Shown here piece by piece: positions 45,385 to 53,230 of a DNA stretch of 64,000 nucleotides. The translations under genes were made by a program, and so were the position numbers. The first letter of the stretch is position 1; each line of letters opens with the position of its first letter. The notes under the pieces were generated by a model. It made no database searches. It saw only the letters and a program-made list of their open reading frames with translations, and was not told the DNA's origin. The DNA is from Acidimicrobiales bacterium. GTDB taxonomy: Bacteria > Actinomycetota > Acidimicrobiia > Acidimicrobiales > SZUA-35. The stretch covers positions 304,261-368,260 of the forward strand of contig JANQPB010000015.1 of assembly GCA_028285495.1 (NCBI GenBank), written 5' to 3'.

Positions 45385-45402
45385 TATTCCCGAGGAGGAA
45401 TA
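45385..45402. promoter_or_regulatory. Inverted repeat upstream of the ArsR gene
   Basis: TATTCC (45385-45390) and GGAATA (45397-45402) form a perfect 6-bp inverted repeat with a 6-bp spacer, ending 14 bp before the GTG of the ArsR gene. Probable autoregulatory operator. Confidence 0.5.
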
Positions 45403-45416
45403 TGTAGCATGGCGGC

Positions 45417-45764
45417 GTGGTGAGCGCAGCGGACGTTCTCGATGCGGTCGGCGAGCCGAACCGACGTCGCCTGCTCGGGCTGCTGCACCACCGCGGCGAG
45501 TCGACCGTGTCGGAACTGGTCGAAGCGTCCGGGCTCAGGCAGCCCCAGGTCTCCAAGCACCTCAAGGTCCTCACCGGCGCCGTGCTCGTGTCGACCCGCG
45601 CCGACGGCCGATATCGCCGCTACCGACTCGACGGACGCGGTCTGCAGGCCGCCCACGACTGGTTCGGCTCGTTCGAGGACGTCTGGCAGGCCCGCTTCGA
45701 CACGCTCGACGAACTCGTCTCGACCGACCCCGGTCTCGTTCAACCCGAGGAGCAGCTCCCGTGA
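45417..45764 (+). CDS. ArsR-family transcriptional regulator
   Basis: 115 residues from GTG (another GTG follows directly). DVLDAVGEPNRRRLLGLLHHRGESTVSELVEASG, recognition helix QPQVSKHLKVLTGAVLVSTR, and tail WFGSFEDVWQARFDTLDEL match ArsR regulators paired with SRPBCC genes. It overlaps the next gene by 4 bp. It is the second ArsR-SRPBCC pair in the window after 32961-33323, but the two are not close copies. Confidence 0.88.
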   Translation: MVSAADVLDAVGEPNRRRLLGLLHHRGESTVSELVEASGLRQPQVSKHLKVLTGAVLVSTRADGRYRRYRLDGRGLQAAHDWFGSFEDVWQARFDTLDELVSTDPGLVQPEEQLP

Positions 45765-46312
45765 CCGACAGCACCAGCCAACCCGACCTCCAACCCGACC
45801 TCGCGACGCTGGACGCTCGGAGGGGATCGACCCGGATCGATCTCAGCGAGGACGGCTCGTCCTACGTCTGTGTCCGGGTCTTCGGCGCACCACCGGCCCG
45901 AGTCTTCCGAGCGTTCACCGAGCCCGAGGACCTCCGCGTCTGGTTCCCCTCCGGCGCTCCCCCCGGCTCGGAACTGACCGTCTGCGAGTCCGATCCGGTC
46001 GCCGGCGGCCGCTACCGCTACGTGCTGGTCATCCCCGAGCACGGGCCGATGTCCTGGCACGGGACCTACACCGGCGTCGACCGCCCGCATCGCCTCGACG
46101 CCGACGAGTGGTTCGTCATGGGCGAAGCGGCTCCGACGGGGCCGCCGACCACCCAGACCCTGACGTTCGAGCCGAGCGGAGACCGTTTCACGCTCATGAC
46201 CATGCGCGTCGACATGCCCGAGGCCGAGGATCCGGAGACCTTCATGGACCAGGCGGCCGCCGGCCTGACCACCTCCCTGGCCAGCATGGACGAGCTCGTG
46301 TCGGGCACCTGA
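45761..46312 (+). CDS. SRPBCC/AHSA1-domain protein
   Basis: 183 residues from a GTG overlapping the ArsR stop. VRVFGAPPARVFRAFTEPEDLRVWFPSGAP and RYRYVLVIPEHGPMSWHGTYT fit the AHSA1 fold; the last helix is FMDQAAAGLTTSLASMDELV. The 40-residue leader (QPDLQPDLATLDARRG) is extra compared with short relatives. Ligand unknown. Confidence 0.85.
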   Translation: MTDSTSQPDLQPDLATLDARRGSTRIDLSEDGSSYVCVRVFGAPPARVFRAFTEPEDLRVWFPSGAPPGSELTVCESDPVAGGRYRYVLVIPEHGPMSWHGTYTGVDRPHRLDADEWFVMGEAAPTGPPTTQTLTFEPSGDRFTLMTMRVDMPEAEDPETFMDQAAAGLTTSLASMDELVSGT

Positions 46313-46378
46313 GACAAGCTCCCGTCTCGGGGCCGCGCCGGAGCACCGACCGAGCGCCCGAGCACGCGGGTCGGGATC

Positions 46379-47011
46379 ATGGCTACGATCTCGGTCGTGG
46401 CGATCGAGGTCCGCCCGGCGACGGTGTTCGGCGACGTACGGACCATGGTCGGCCCGAAGCGACCCGATGCGAGCGTCTGCTGGTGTCTGAGCCATCGGCT
46501 CCCATCGAGAGAGAACCGGTCGCTGTCGGGGACGGCCCGAGGGGACCGGATGGGCCAGATCATCGATCGAGGGCCTCCGGGGGTGCTGGCCTACGACGGC
46601 GACGAGGTCGTCGGCTGGGCTGCGGTCGCTCCCCGGTCGGCGACCACCTTCGCCCGCAGTCGCGTCATCCCCCACGTCGACGACCTCGACGTCTGGTCGG
46701 TCTTCTGCCTGCGGGTCCGTCCCGGACACCGGATGACCGGCATCACCCACCATCTCCTCCGGGGCGCGGTCGACTTCGCCGAAGCGAGCGGCGCGCCGGC
46801 GGTCGAGGGCTACCCCCTCGACAACGAGGGCAGACGGATCGACACGACCATGGCCTACGTCGGGACCGTCGAGCTCTTCGAAGCGGCTGGATTCGTCAAG
46901 GCCAGCGACACCAGGTCGGTGCTCGACGGCTTCCCCAGGGTGCTCATGCGCAAGCCGCTCGGCCACCGGGGAGAGGGGCACGGTCCAGCGGGTCCGACCC
47001 ACCTCGCATGA
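46379..47011 (+). CDS. GNAT-family N-acetyltransferase
   Basis: 210 residues. WCLSHRLPSRENRSLSG, GVLAYDGDEVVGWAAVAPR, VWSVFCLRVRPGHRMTGITHHLLRGAVDFA (acetyl-CoA-binding strand and loop, degenerate as RPGHRMTGI) and the end TVELFEAAGFVKAS support a GNAT fold. Substrate unknown. Confidence 0.78.
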   Translation: MATISVVAIEVRPATVFGDVRTMVGPKRPDASVCWCLSHRLPSRENRSLSGTARGDRMGQIIDRGPPGVLAYDGDEVVGWAAVAPRSATTFARSRVIPHVDDLDVWSVFCLRVRPGHRMTGITHHLLRGAVDFAEASGAPAVEGYPLDNEGRRIDTTMAYVGTVELFEAAGFVKASDTRSVLDGFPRVLMRKPLGHRGEGHGPAGPTHLA

Positions 47012-47094
47012 GCCGGACGGTCGATCGGATTCGTCGTTGGTTCGCGTCTCGGCACCGAACGTCCGTGTCACCGATCACCTGCGATCATGCGACG

Positions 47095-47493
47095 ATGACC
47101 ACCGACCGGGCCGCTCGATGGATCGGCATCTGCCTCGACTGCGCCGACGCCGATGCGCTGGCCTCCTTCTACAGCCGGCTCCTCGGCTGGGAGATCACAG
47201 CCAACGACGGTGACGGGTGGGCTCAGCTCCGTGACCCCGATGGCGGGGTCGGCATCAACATCCAGGCGGAGACCTGGTACCGCCCGCCGATCTGGCCCGA
47301 GCGGCCCGACGCCCAGCACAAGATGATGCACATGGAGATCGAGGTCGACGACCTCGAAGCGGCGATCGATGTCGTCATCGACGCCGGCGGCTCGACGGCC
47401 GCACACCGACCCGACGACCGTGACCCCTCGCGAATCCGGGTGATGCTCGACCCCGCTGGGCATCCGTTCTGCCTCTTCGTCGGCGGCGAGTAG
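47095..47493 (+). CDS. VOC/glyoxalase-superfamily protein
   Basis: 132 residues: ICLDCADADALASFYSRLLGWEI, WAQLRDPDGGVGINIQ, HMEIEVDDLEAAIDVVIDAGG and MLDPAGHPFCLFVG are a complete two-betaalphabetabetabeta VOC fold. Such proteins are metal-dependent lyases, dioxygenases or binding proteins (for example antibiotic sequestration); no specific function can be read. Confidence 0.85.
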   Translation: MTTDRAARWIGICLDCADADALASFYSRLLGWEITANDGDGWAQLRDPDGGVGINIQAETWYRPPIWPERPDAQHKMMHMEIEVDDLEAAIDVVIDAGGSTAAHRPDDRDPSRIRVMLDPAGHPFCLFVGGE

Positions 47494-47531
47494 GCCGCCC
47501 GGTACCGGCGCTGCCCCGGTGCGCCGCGCCG

Positions 47532-47741
47532 TCAGCCGCCCACGCCGCTCGAACCGAGCCAGTCGCCGATCACCTCGGCGAAGCGAGCCGGCTCGAAACC
47601 GGCGACCGGTGGTTCCGGCATCGCCGGGAGCGCGACCGAACCGGCCAACAGACCGAGCAGCGCCGTCGCCGTCGCCCGACGGTGGACGGGGTTGTCTGGC
47701 TCAGAGGCCATCACCGCAGCCGGTGCGGCCAGCGAGGTCAC
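47532..47741 (-). pseudogene. Possible remnant of a TetR-type C-terminus
   Basis: A 69-residue frame: NPVHRRATATALLGLLAGSVALPA and FEPARFAEVIGDWLG resemble the last helices of TetR ligand domains. No HTH is found upstream in any frame I could follow. It could also be a small hypothetical protein. It fills most of the 380-bp stretch 47494-47873. Confidence 0.25.
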
Positions 47742-47873
47742 CTGCTTCGCCGAGGGGCTCGCCTCGTTCCGGGAGAAGCGAGCGGCGCAGTTCCGGGGTC
47801 GTTGATCGCGCCGACCCGGCGGAGGCGGGCGAGGGGCTGGCGGGCTCGACTCGCCGGCCGACCGACGCCGGCG

Positions 47874-48647
47874 TCAGTCGTCTGGCGCGATCGTCTCGGG
47901 CCAGAGCTGGCGGACCCGGACGACCTCCTTGGTCCGCTGGTTGTCCCAGTTCTTGGCGATCTCCTTGCCCGACTGCGACCGACCACTGGCTGCGGCCGCG
48001 GCGTCGAAGGCCGGCCAGAAACGGCGGATCGACTTGAGGCCCTGCAGCGGCCGGAACCCGCTGAGGTGGATCACGTCGTGGTCGGGGATGCCGTCGACCC
48101 GGTGGAGGACGTCGACCATCTCGAAACCGATGAACCGGCCGCAACGGTCGGCGTCGTGCAGCCGCCGCATGGCCGGCCCCGAGAACTCGTACTGCGTCGT
48201 GTAGTAGTCGTGGCGGGATTCGGGCCGCGAGATCACGTACTCGACGGCCTGGAGCATCCCCTTCGCCCGGGCCGCGCCGCCGATCTTGGGGTAGAACATG
48301 TCGAGCTCCGGCTGCAGCCGGACCACGTCGACCCGGCGGACGAGCGATCCCGGCCCGGTGTCGATGGCGTCCAGCACCTCGGCCGCCAACCCCACGCCGG
48401 GAGGGCCGTCGTCCTCGCCGCCGTCGTCCTCGCCGCCGGCCTCCTCGCCGACCTCGACCCGCAGGCCGAGCACGTAGGCGGTCCAGCCGACCGACGGTGA
48501 GCCCTGGCGCTTGTGGTGCACGGGGATGAGCGTGTCGATCGGCCATCGCCCCGGCGCGGCGTTGGCCGCGAGCCACGCCGCGACCTCGCTCCGGTCGCCG
48601 TCGAGGGCGATGCCGAAACCGTGGGGCTGCCGATCGTCAGGGTTCAT
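47874..48647 (-). CDS. Uncharacterised protein with an acidic insertion
   Basis: 257 residues with GGAGGAG before ATG. FGIALDGDRSEVAAWLAANAAPGRWPIDTL, WTAYVLGLRVEVGEE, an insertion GGEDDGGEDDG, then RQ/HDYYTTQYEFSGPAMRRLHDADRCGRFIGFEMVDVLHRV. No known domain recognised; it is soluble with no signal peptide. The acidic repeat may be an expanded loop. Confidence 0.7.
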   Translation of the reverse strand: MNPDDRQPHGFGIALDGDRSEVAAWLAANAAPGRWPIDTLIPVHHKRQGSPSVGWTAYVLGLRVEVGEEAGGEDDGGEDDGPPGVGLAAEVLDAIDTGPGSLVRRVDVVRLQPELDMFYPKIGGAARAKGMLQAVEYVISRPESRHDYYTTQYEFSGPAMRRLHDADRCGRFIGFEMVDVLHRVDGIPDHDVIHLSGFRPLQGLKSIRRFWPAFDAAAAASGRSQSGKEIAKNWDNQRTKEVVRVRQLWPETIAPDD

Positions 48648-48828
48648 GGTCGCTCCTCCCTGCGCTGGATCGCATTCCCGATCGCCGCCATCCCGAGACG
48701 ATAGGCCACCCGGTCCCTGGAGGGTCGTCACGCGAGCTCCGTCCTGGCCGCAGCACGTCCGGGGGCGGAGGCGGGCGCCAGCGGGCCGAGGGTGGGTGGT
48801 CGGGCCGCTCCGGCCGTTCCCCGGTCGA

Positions 48829-49575
48829 TCAGGGGCCGTCCGCCGTTCGCGTCCCCCCTTCGGCGAGGAACGCCGCGTCGCCGATGGTGCGGTGCTCGGT
48901 GAGGCCTGCGAACGTGCATGCGGTGATGCGGTGCTGATCGCCGCTGGTGATCGCCCACCGCCCGTCCGGCCTCGTGCCGAGGAACGCCGAGAGCTCGGTC
49001 GTGTAGCCGGCGGGTTCGGGCGTGGCGATGTGCACCCGGGTGAGCTCGGTGGCACCGTTCGGATGCGAGATGGCCCTCGGGCGCTGCGGGCGCGAATAGG
49101 CCGACATGAAGAACGGCAGGTGCGGATTCATCGGATGGCTCAGCCACCAGCTGACCGGATCGGACTCGCCCGGTGGCGTCCGCCGCCATCGCACCGGCTT
49201 CAGTGGCCCGACACCGGCATCGGTCAGGCGGGCAACCACCGCATCGAGATCGTGTGCCGGCGTCTCGGCCGCGGTGTGGGCCCAGCCGGTGCCGAGGGTG
49301 GCCTGGTAGGTGATGCGGTTGACCACCTGGGGGCCGACGTTCTCGGCCAGGAGCGACAGCGCCTCGTCGTCGAACGGACGGGACACGGCGAACTCGACGA
49401 ACGGGCCGGTGGCGGACCAGACGAGGGCGTTGTTGGCCGTCTCGGGATCGCTGCCGTACGCGGTGGTGAATCCCTCGTCGCGGGCCTGGGTGACGGCCTC
49501 GTCGAGGTCGGCGACCATGCACACGACGTGGGAGAGGAACAGCTGGCCGGTTCGGTCCTGGTGCGGTTGGTTCAT
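48829..49575 (-). CDS. Glyoxalase-like (VOC) protein
   Basis: 248 residues. LFLSHVVCMVADLDEAVTQARDEGF is the first strand/helix of a Glyoxalase_3-type VOC domain; WSATGPFVEFAVSRPF, GTGWAHTAAETPAHDLDAVVARL and WWLSHPMNPHLPFFM follow the same family. The start overlaps the stop of the TetR gene by 4 bp, so the TetR protein probably controls it. Confidence 0.75.
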   Translation of the reverse strand: MNQPHQDRTGQLFLSHVVCMVADLDEAVTQARDEGFTTAYGSDPETANNALVWSATGPFVEFAVSRPFDDEALSLLAENVGPQVVNRITYQATLGTGWAHTAAETPAHDLDAVVARLTDAGVGPLKPVRWRRTPPGESDPVSWWLSHPMNPHLPFFMSAYSRPQRPRAISHPNGATELTRVHIATPEPAGYTTELSAFLGTRPDGRWAITSGDQHRITACTFAGLTEHRTIGDAAFLAEGGTRTADGP

Positions 49576-50219
49576 CGGACGGCTCCGGAGTCGGTTCGGG
49601 TGCGTCGTTGCTCGACGCCGTCGAGGAGGAGGGCGAGGTTCTCGGCGAACGCCCGGTCGAGGTCGGGCGGGAGGACGGCGGCCATGACCGCGGTCGTGGT
49701 GGGGAAGTCCTCGGCGGTGACGGGATCGAACACCGTCGAGCCGGGCGATCGGGACGCAGCGGCCTCGGCCTTGATCGCCCAGGTCGTCGCGAGATCGATG
49801 ACGGCGGACGCGGTGCGCCAGGCCAGGCGATGGTCGAAGCCGGCGGCCACCAGCACCTCGAGGGTGTTCTCGACGAGCCGCATCGCAGCCGGCGACGACG
49901 GCCCGACCTGGAAGGCCCGCGACGCCGCGCCGGGCCGCGACCGGTAGGCCGCCCGGAAGCTCGAGGCGAGCGCCTCCATGTGCTGACGCCAGCCGAGTCC
50001 TGGTGGCGGTGGCTCGATGCGATCGGTGAACGCATCGACGCAGCGGGCGACGAGCTGATCGATCGAGTCGACGTGCCGGTACAGCGCCGCCGTGGTCACG
50101 CCGAGCCGGCGAGCGACGGCATGCATCGACAGATCGCCGAATCCGATCTCGAGCGCAGCGGCCACGATGCTGGCCTCGTCGATCGTCGGCGGCCGCCCCC
50201 GACGCGATTTAGTGGACAC
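49572..50219 (-). CDS. TetR-family regulator
   Basis: 215 residues from a GTG at 50219. RRGRPPTIDEASIVAAALEIG then the HTH LSMHAVARRLGVTTAALYRHVDSIDQLVARCV. The C-terminal domain is helical. The proposed GTG lies within the palindrome at 50210-50221, and there is no ribosome-binding site, so a leaderless mRNA is likely. First gene of a unit with the VOC protein. Confidence 0.88.
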   Translation of the reverse strand: MSTKSRRGRPPTIDEASIVAAALEIGFGDLSMHAVARRLGVTTAALYRHVDSIDQLVARCVDAFTDRIEPPPPGLGWRQHMEALASSFRAAYRSRPGAASRAFQVGPSSPAAMRLVENTLEVLVAAGFDHRLAWRTASAVIDLATTWAIKAEAAASRSPGSTVFDPVTAEDFPTTTAVMAAVLPPDLDRAFAENLALLLDGVEQRRTRTDSGAVR

Positions 50220-50221
50220 TA
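50210..50221. promoter_or_regulatory. TetR operator overlapping the TetR start codon
   Basis: TAGTGGACACTA has perfect TAGTG/CACTA arms around a 2-bp centre and covers the GTG start. It is flanked by AT-rich DNA (TTAACAAAG). Binding here would block transcription at its first bases. Confidence 0.55.
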
Positions 50222-50330
50222 TTAACAAAGTAGGCGCGTCGTCGCCGCCCGACAAGCGGGGCGACCGCCCGGCGTGGCGCGAAGCGGCGGCGAGCGGGAG
50301 TGGACCGGGATGACGCCGGGCCGGCGCCGC

Positions 50331-51152
50331 TCACTCGGTCATGCCCGCGATCAGGGCTCGCGTATCGAGCGATCCGTCGCCGTCGAATCGGGGGGCCTGC
50401 CGTTCGAATGCGGCGGCGATCTCCTCCGCACGCTCCTCGACGTAGGCGGCGACCGGCGGGTGGGTCACGATGTAGAACTCGCCGTCGATGGCGCCGGCCA
50501 CCGCTCGTCGACCGACCTCGTCCGCACCGAGGCCGACGGGTGGGCTCTCCTCGCCGTCCATGCCCGTCATCTTGGAGGCGACGACGCCGGGGCAGAGCAC
50601 GCTGACGACCACGTCGTCGGGCAGTTCCTGGCGGAGCACGTCGGAGAGCCCGAGCACCGCGTGCTTCGACGCGGTGTAGAAGGCCCGCCCGAGGACGGGT
50701 GCGGCCAGGCTGTTCTCCGATGCCGTGTTGACGACGTTGGCGGGACCACCCTGCTCGACGAATCGCCGACCGAAGACCGCACAACCGTGCCAGACGCCGA
50801 TGAGGTTGACGTCGAGCACGGCTCGGGCGGCCGCCTCGTCGATCTCGATGCAGGGCGACAGCTCCCCGACGATCCCGGCGTTGTTGAACACGAGGTCCAC
50901 CCGGCCGCAGGTCTCCCAGGCGAGATCGGCGAGTGTCTCGACCGAGCCCCGGTCGGTCACGTCACACGCCGTGGCCACCGCCCTGGTCCCGCCGTCGACC
51001 AGTTCGGCGGCGACCGCCTCGGCCCCGTCGACGTCGATATCGGCGACGACGACCGCCGCCCCCTCCGATGCCAGGGCCCGGGCGATGCCCCGCCCGATGC
51101 CGCTGCCGCCGCCGGTGACGACGGCGCCGCGGCCGTCGAGTCGTCTGCTCAT
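50331..51152 (-). CDS. Short-chain dehydrogenase/reductase
   Basis: 273 residues. Cofactor loop GAVVTGGGSGIGRGIARALA with acidic ADIDVDG (NAD preference), NNAG motif FNNAGIVGEL, catalytic Ser in NTASENSLAAP and YxxxK in FYTASKHAVLGLS. Classical SDR; alcohol or ketone substrate unknown. Confidence 0.88.
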   Translation of the reverse strand: MSRRLDGRGAVVTGGGSGIGRGIARALASEGAAVVVADIDVDGAEAVAAELVDGGTRAVATACDVTDRGSVETLADLAWETCGRVDLVFNNAGIVGELSPCIEIDEAAARAVLDVNLIGVWHGCAVFGRRFVEQGGPANVVNTASENSLAAPVLGRAFYTASKHAVLGLSDVLRQELPDDVVVSVLCPGVVASKMTGMDGEESPPVGLGADEVGRRAVAGAIDGEFYIVTHPPVAAYVEERAEEIAAAFERQAPRFDGDGSLDTRALIAGMTE

Positions 51153-51220
51153 GATTGCTCGCTCCTTCGTCTTGGCCGGAGACCGGCCCACCGGGCGGCG
51201 TCCGTCGCCGCCGTCGTCGT

Positions 51221-51236
51221 CATCATCATCATCATC
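51221..51236. repeat. CAT trinucleotide microsatellite
   Basis: Five CAT units in a row (51221-51235) follow a CCGTCGTCGT run, between the SDR start and the dioxygenase stop. Short, and prone to slippage. Confidence 0.8.
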
Positions 51237-51300
51237 GTTCGGTGCCCCCGACCGCCGAGCCGTCCGGAACCTGCCCCGCCGGGGCCGGGTCGCGGCGGCG

Positions 51301-52326
51301 TCAGGCGTAGCCGCGTCCGAGGTCGTCGTGGTAGCCGTACTCGACCTCGCCGTCGAGGGCGACGATGCCGCGGCTGATGTGTCGGCCGTGGCTGGACAGG
51401 CCCTCCCAGACCTCCCGGGGCAGCGACGGGCGCGGCCGCTCCCGGTACCACGGGGCGCAGTACTCGACGTTGGGGATGGCCCTGGCCTCGTCCGACAGGT
51501 TCGGCGTTCCCCCGTGCCACGCCCGCACGTCGCGGATGAGGGCGCTCCCGGCCGGGGCCGGGCAGACGGTGCTCAGCCGCATCCACTCGGGCTCATCGTC
51601 GAGCGACGGGATCGGCTCCCGGCTGTTCTGGGTGCCCGGTATCTGCCTGGTCGGGCCGTTCAGCGGGGTGAAGTCGACGGTCAGGAAGTTGCACGTCACC
51701 CGGGGAACGGGCAGGTCGGGCACCGACAACCGACCGGACGGGTCGAGGAACGACCCGAACGTGAGCGTGCGACCGGACGCATCCTGGCGGGTCCGTCGAT
51801 CGCCCATGTCGGCGTGCAGCCGCTGGTAGGCAACCGCGCCCGGGAGGCAGAAGTCGCCACCCCCGCCCTGCACGTGGTAGCCGTCGTCGCCGAACAGGGC
51901 GGTCACGATCGGGGTGATCGACGGCAGGTCGATCAGCATCGACCACTCGGGAAGGTGCAGCAGGTGCCTCGTCTTGCTCGATGCGCCGAACGAGTACCGA
52001 TGGGAGCCGCGGTTGCCGACCGGGTTGCGATCCCTCGACAGGATGCGGCGGATCTCCCGGTCGCTGCCGGCCTCGAGGAACGCCAGCTGCTCGGCATCGA
52101 GGGCACCGACGACGAGCACGAAGCCGTCGCGCCGGAACAGCCGCACCGCATCGTCGACCTCGTCCGGGCGCACCGCCTCGAGACCCCGGATGCCGTTCGA
52201 TGCGAGCAGGTGCTCCCGCAGGGCGGCCACCGACGGGTCGCTGCGCTCCTCGCCGACCCAGCCGAGGTCGGCGGCATCGACCGACAGCGCCTCGGGGTCC
52301 GCCTCGAGCGTCGATTCGTGTGACAC
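51301..52326 (-). CDS. Phytanoyl-CoA dioxygenase-family (Fe(II)/2-oxoglutarate) protein
   Basis: 341 residues from a GTG. VRLFRRDGFVLVVGALDAEQLAFLE is the usual PhyH entry; iron ligands are in YQRLHADMGD (HxD) and RAWHGGTPNLSDEARAI (distal His), with an Arg two turns later. It likely hydroxylates or halogenates a small molecule. Start uncertain; the gene follows the papain-like hydrolase gene on the same strand with a 61-bp gap. Confidence 0.8.
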   Translation of the reverse strand: MSHESTLEADPEALSVDAADLGWVGEERSDPSVAALREHLLASNGIRGLEAVRPDEVDDAVRLFRRDGFVLVVGALDAEQLAFLEAGSDREIRRILSRDRNPVGNRGSHRYSFGASSKTRHLLHLPEWSMLIDLPSITPIVTALFGDDGYHVQGGGGDFCLPGAVAYQRLHADMGDRRTRQDASGRTLTFGSFLDPSGRLSVPDLPVPRVTCNFLTVDFTPLNGPTRQIPGTQNSREPIPSLDDEPEWMRLSTVCPAPAGSALIRDVRAWHGGTPNLSDEARAIPNVEYCAPWYRERPRPSLPREVWEGLSSHGRHISRGIVALDGEVEYGYHDDLGRGYA

Positions 52327-52387
52327 GACCAGATCGTAGTTCGGGCCGCGTCCGGCCGGCAGCTGCGCCCGACCGGATGCGGAGCCG

Positions 52388-53026
52388 TCAGCCGTCGCGC
52401 CGAGGGGGTGGGGCGATGTCGGTGACCTCCTGCTCGGGCCCGAGCCTGGCGCCGACGAGCTGCAGGTCGTCGCCGCTCCAGAACCGGCCCGGGTCGTACC
52501 AGTTGGCGGGCCGATCGGGGCCGAGCAGGCCCATGCGCTGGTAGGTGACGGCGACCAGCTCGGCGCAGTAGATGTCCTCCAGGCTGACCGGTCGGCCGAA
52601 CCGACCTCGGACCCAGCGGGAGGCGAGGGCAACCGGCCGGGGGAACGCCCGGCCGCTGTACTCGCTGACCACGGCCAGGGCCTGGTTCTCCACCTCCCGG
52701 GTCGGCGTGATGTCGAGCTGGCGGACCCAGGCCCGCTGCCCGTAGCGGTGGGCCCACGTGCCGACCGCGTGCTCGAGGCGATGGAGCTGCGCACCACGCT
52801 GCCTCGTGCCGGTCCACACGTCCGGCAGCGACGCACCGAGCTCGGCGTGCAGCAGGAGCGGCGGGAGGTCGTCGATCACGACGGCCATCGCCACGTGGTT
52901 GACCGGGCTGTTGGTGACCAGTCGGATCGCCCGATCGGCCGGGCTCCTGCCCCGGAACAGCCAGATGTCGCCGGTCCTGGTGGTGGAGGCGGCCTCGGGG
53001 AGCGACGTGGTTGACTGCGGAGCCAT
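52388..53026 (-). CDS. Permuted papain-like (YiiX/NlpC-P60-type) hydrolase
   Basis: 212 residues. GDIWLFRGRSPADRAIRLVTNSPVNHVAM has the N-terminal His of permuted papain folds, HAELGASLPDVW an acidic residue, and IYCAELVAVTYQRMGL the catalytic Cys. Such enzymes cleave amide or thioester/lipid bonds; the substrate is unknown. It starts 24 bp from a divergent small gene. Confidence 0.68.
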   Translation of the reverse strand: MAPQSTTSLPEAASTTRTGDIWLFRGRSPADRAIRLVTNSPVNHVAMAVVIDDLPPLLLHAELGASLPDVWTGTRQRGAQLHRLEHAVGTWAHRYGQRAWVRQLDITPTREVENQALAVVSEYSGRAFPRPVALASRWVRGRFGRPVSLEDIYCAELVAVTYQRMGLLGPDRPANWYDPGRFWSGDDLQLVGARLGPEQEVTDIAPPPRRDG

Positions 53027-53036
53027 GGTCGGTGCC

Positions 53037-53043
53037 TACCATA
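53037..53043. promoter_or_regulatory. Shared bidirectional -10 element
   Basis: TACCATA contains TACCAT on the plus strand (53037-53042) and TATGGT on the minus strand (53043-53038). Each lies about 9-12 bp before the divergent start codons at 53051 and 53026, so one symmetric -10 could serve two leaderless transcripts. Confidence 0.45.
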
Positions 53044-53050
53044 GGCGGCG

Positions 53051-53218
53051 ATGGCGAACTGGAAGCTCCTCGGTCTGGCCGGGCTGGCCGGCGTCGCCGC
53101 CGTCGGTGCGGTGGCCGCCAGGCGGGGTCGGAGTTGGGAGGAGCCGTCGCCGGACGAGCTCCGGGCCCGGCTCCACGAACGTCTCCGCGAGGCCGATGGC
53201 GCCGACCCCCCGGCCTGA
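53051..53218 (+). CDS. 55-aa single-pass membrane protein
   Basis: MANWKLLGLAGLAGVAAVGA begins a hydrophobic helix, followed by VAARRGRSW and an acidic amphipathic tail (EEPSPDELRARLHERLREAD). ATG at 53051, TGA at 53216-53218. Codon usage with strong G/C at third positions is that of real genes here. It resembles other small actinobacterial membrane proteins with a charged tail; function unknown. Confidence 0.7.
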   Translation: MANWKLLGLAGLAGVAAVGAVAARRGRSWEEPSPDELRARLHERLREADGADPPA

Positions 53219-53230
53219 CGGCGGCGACGA

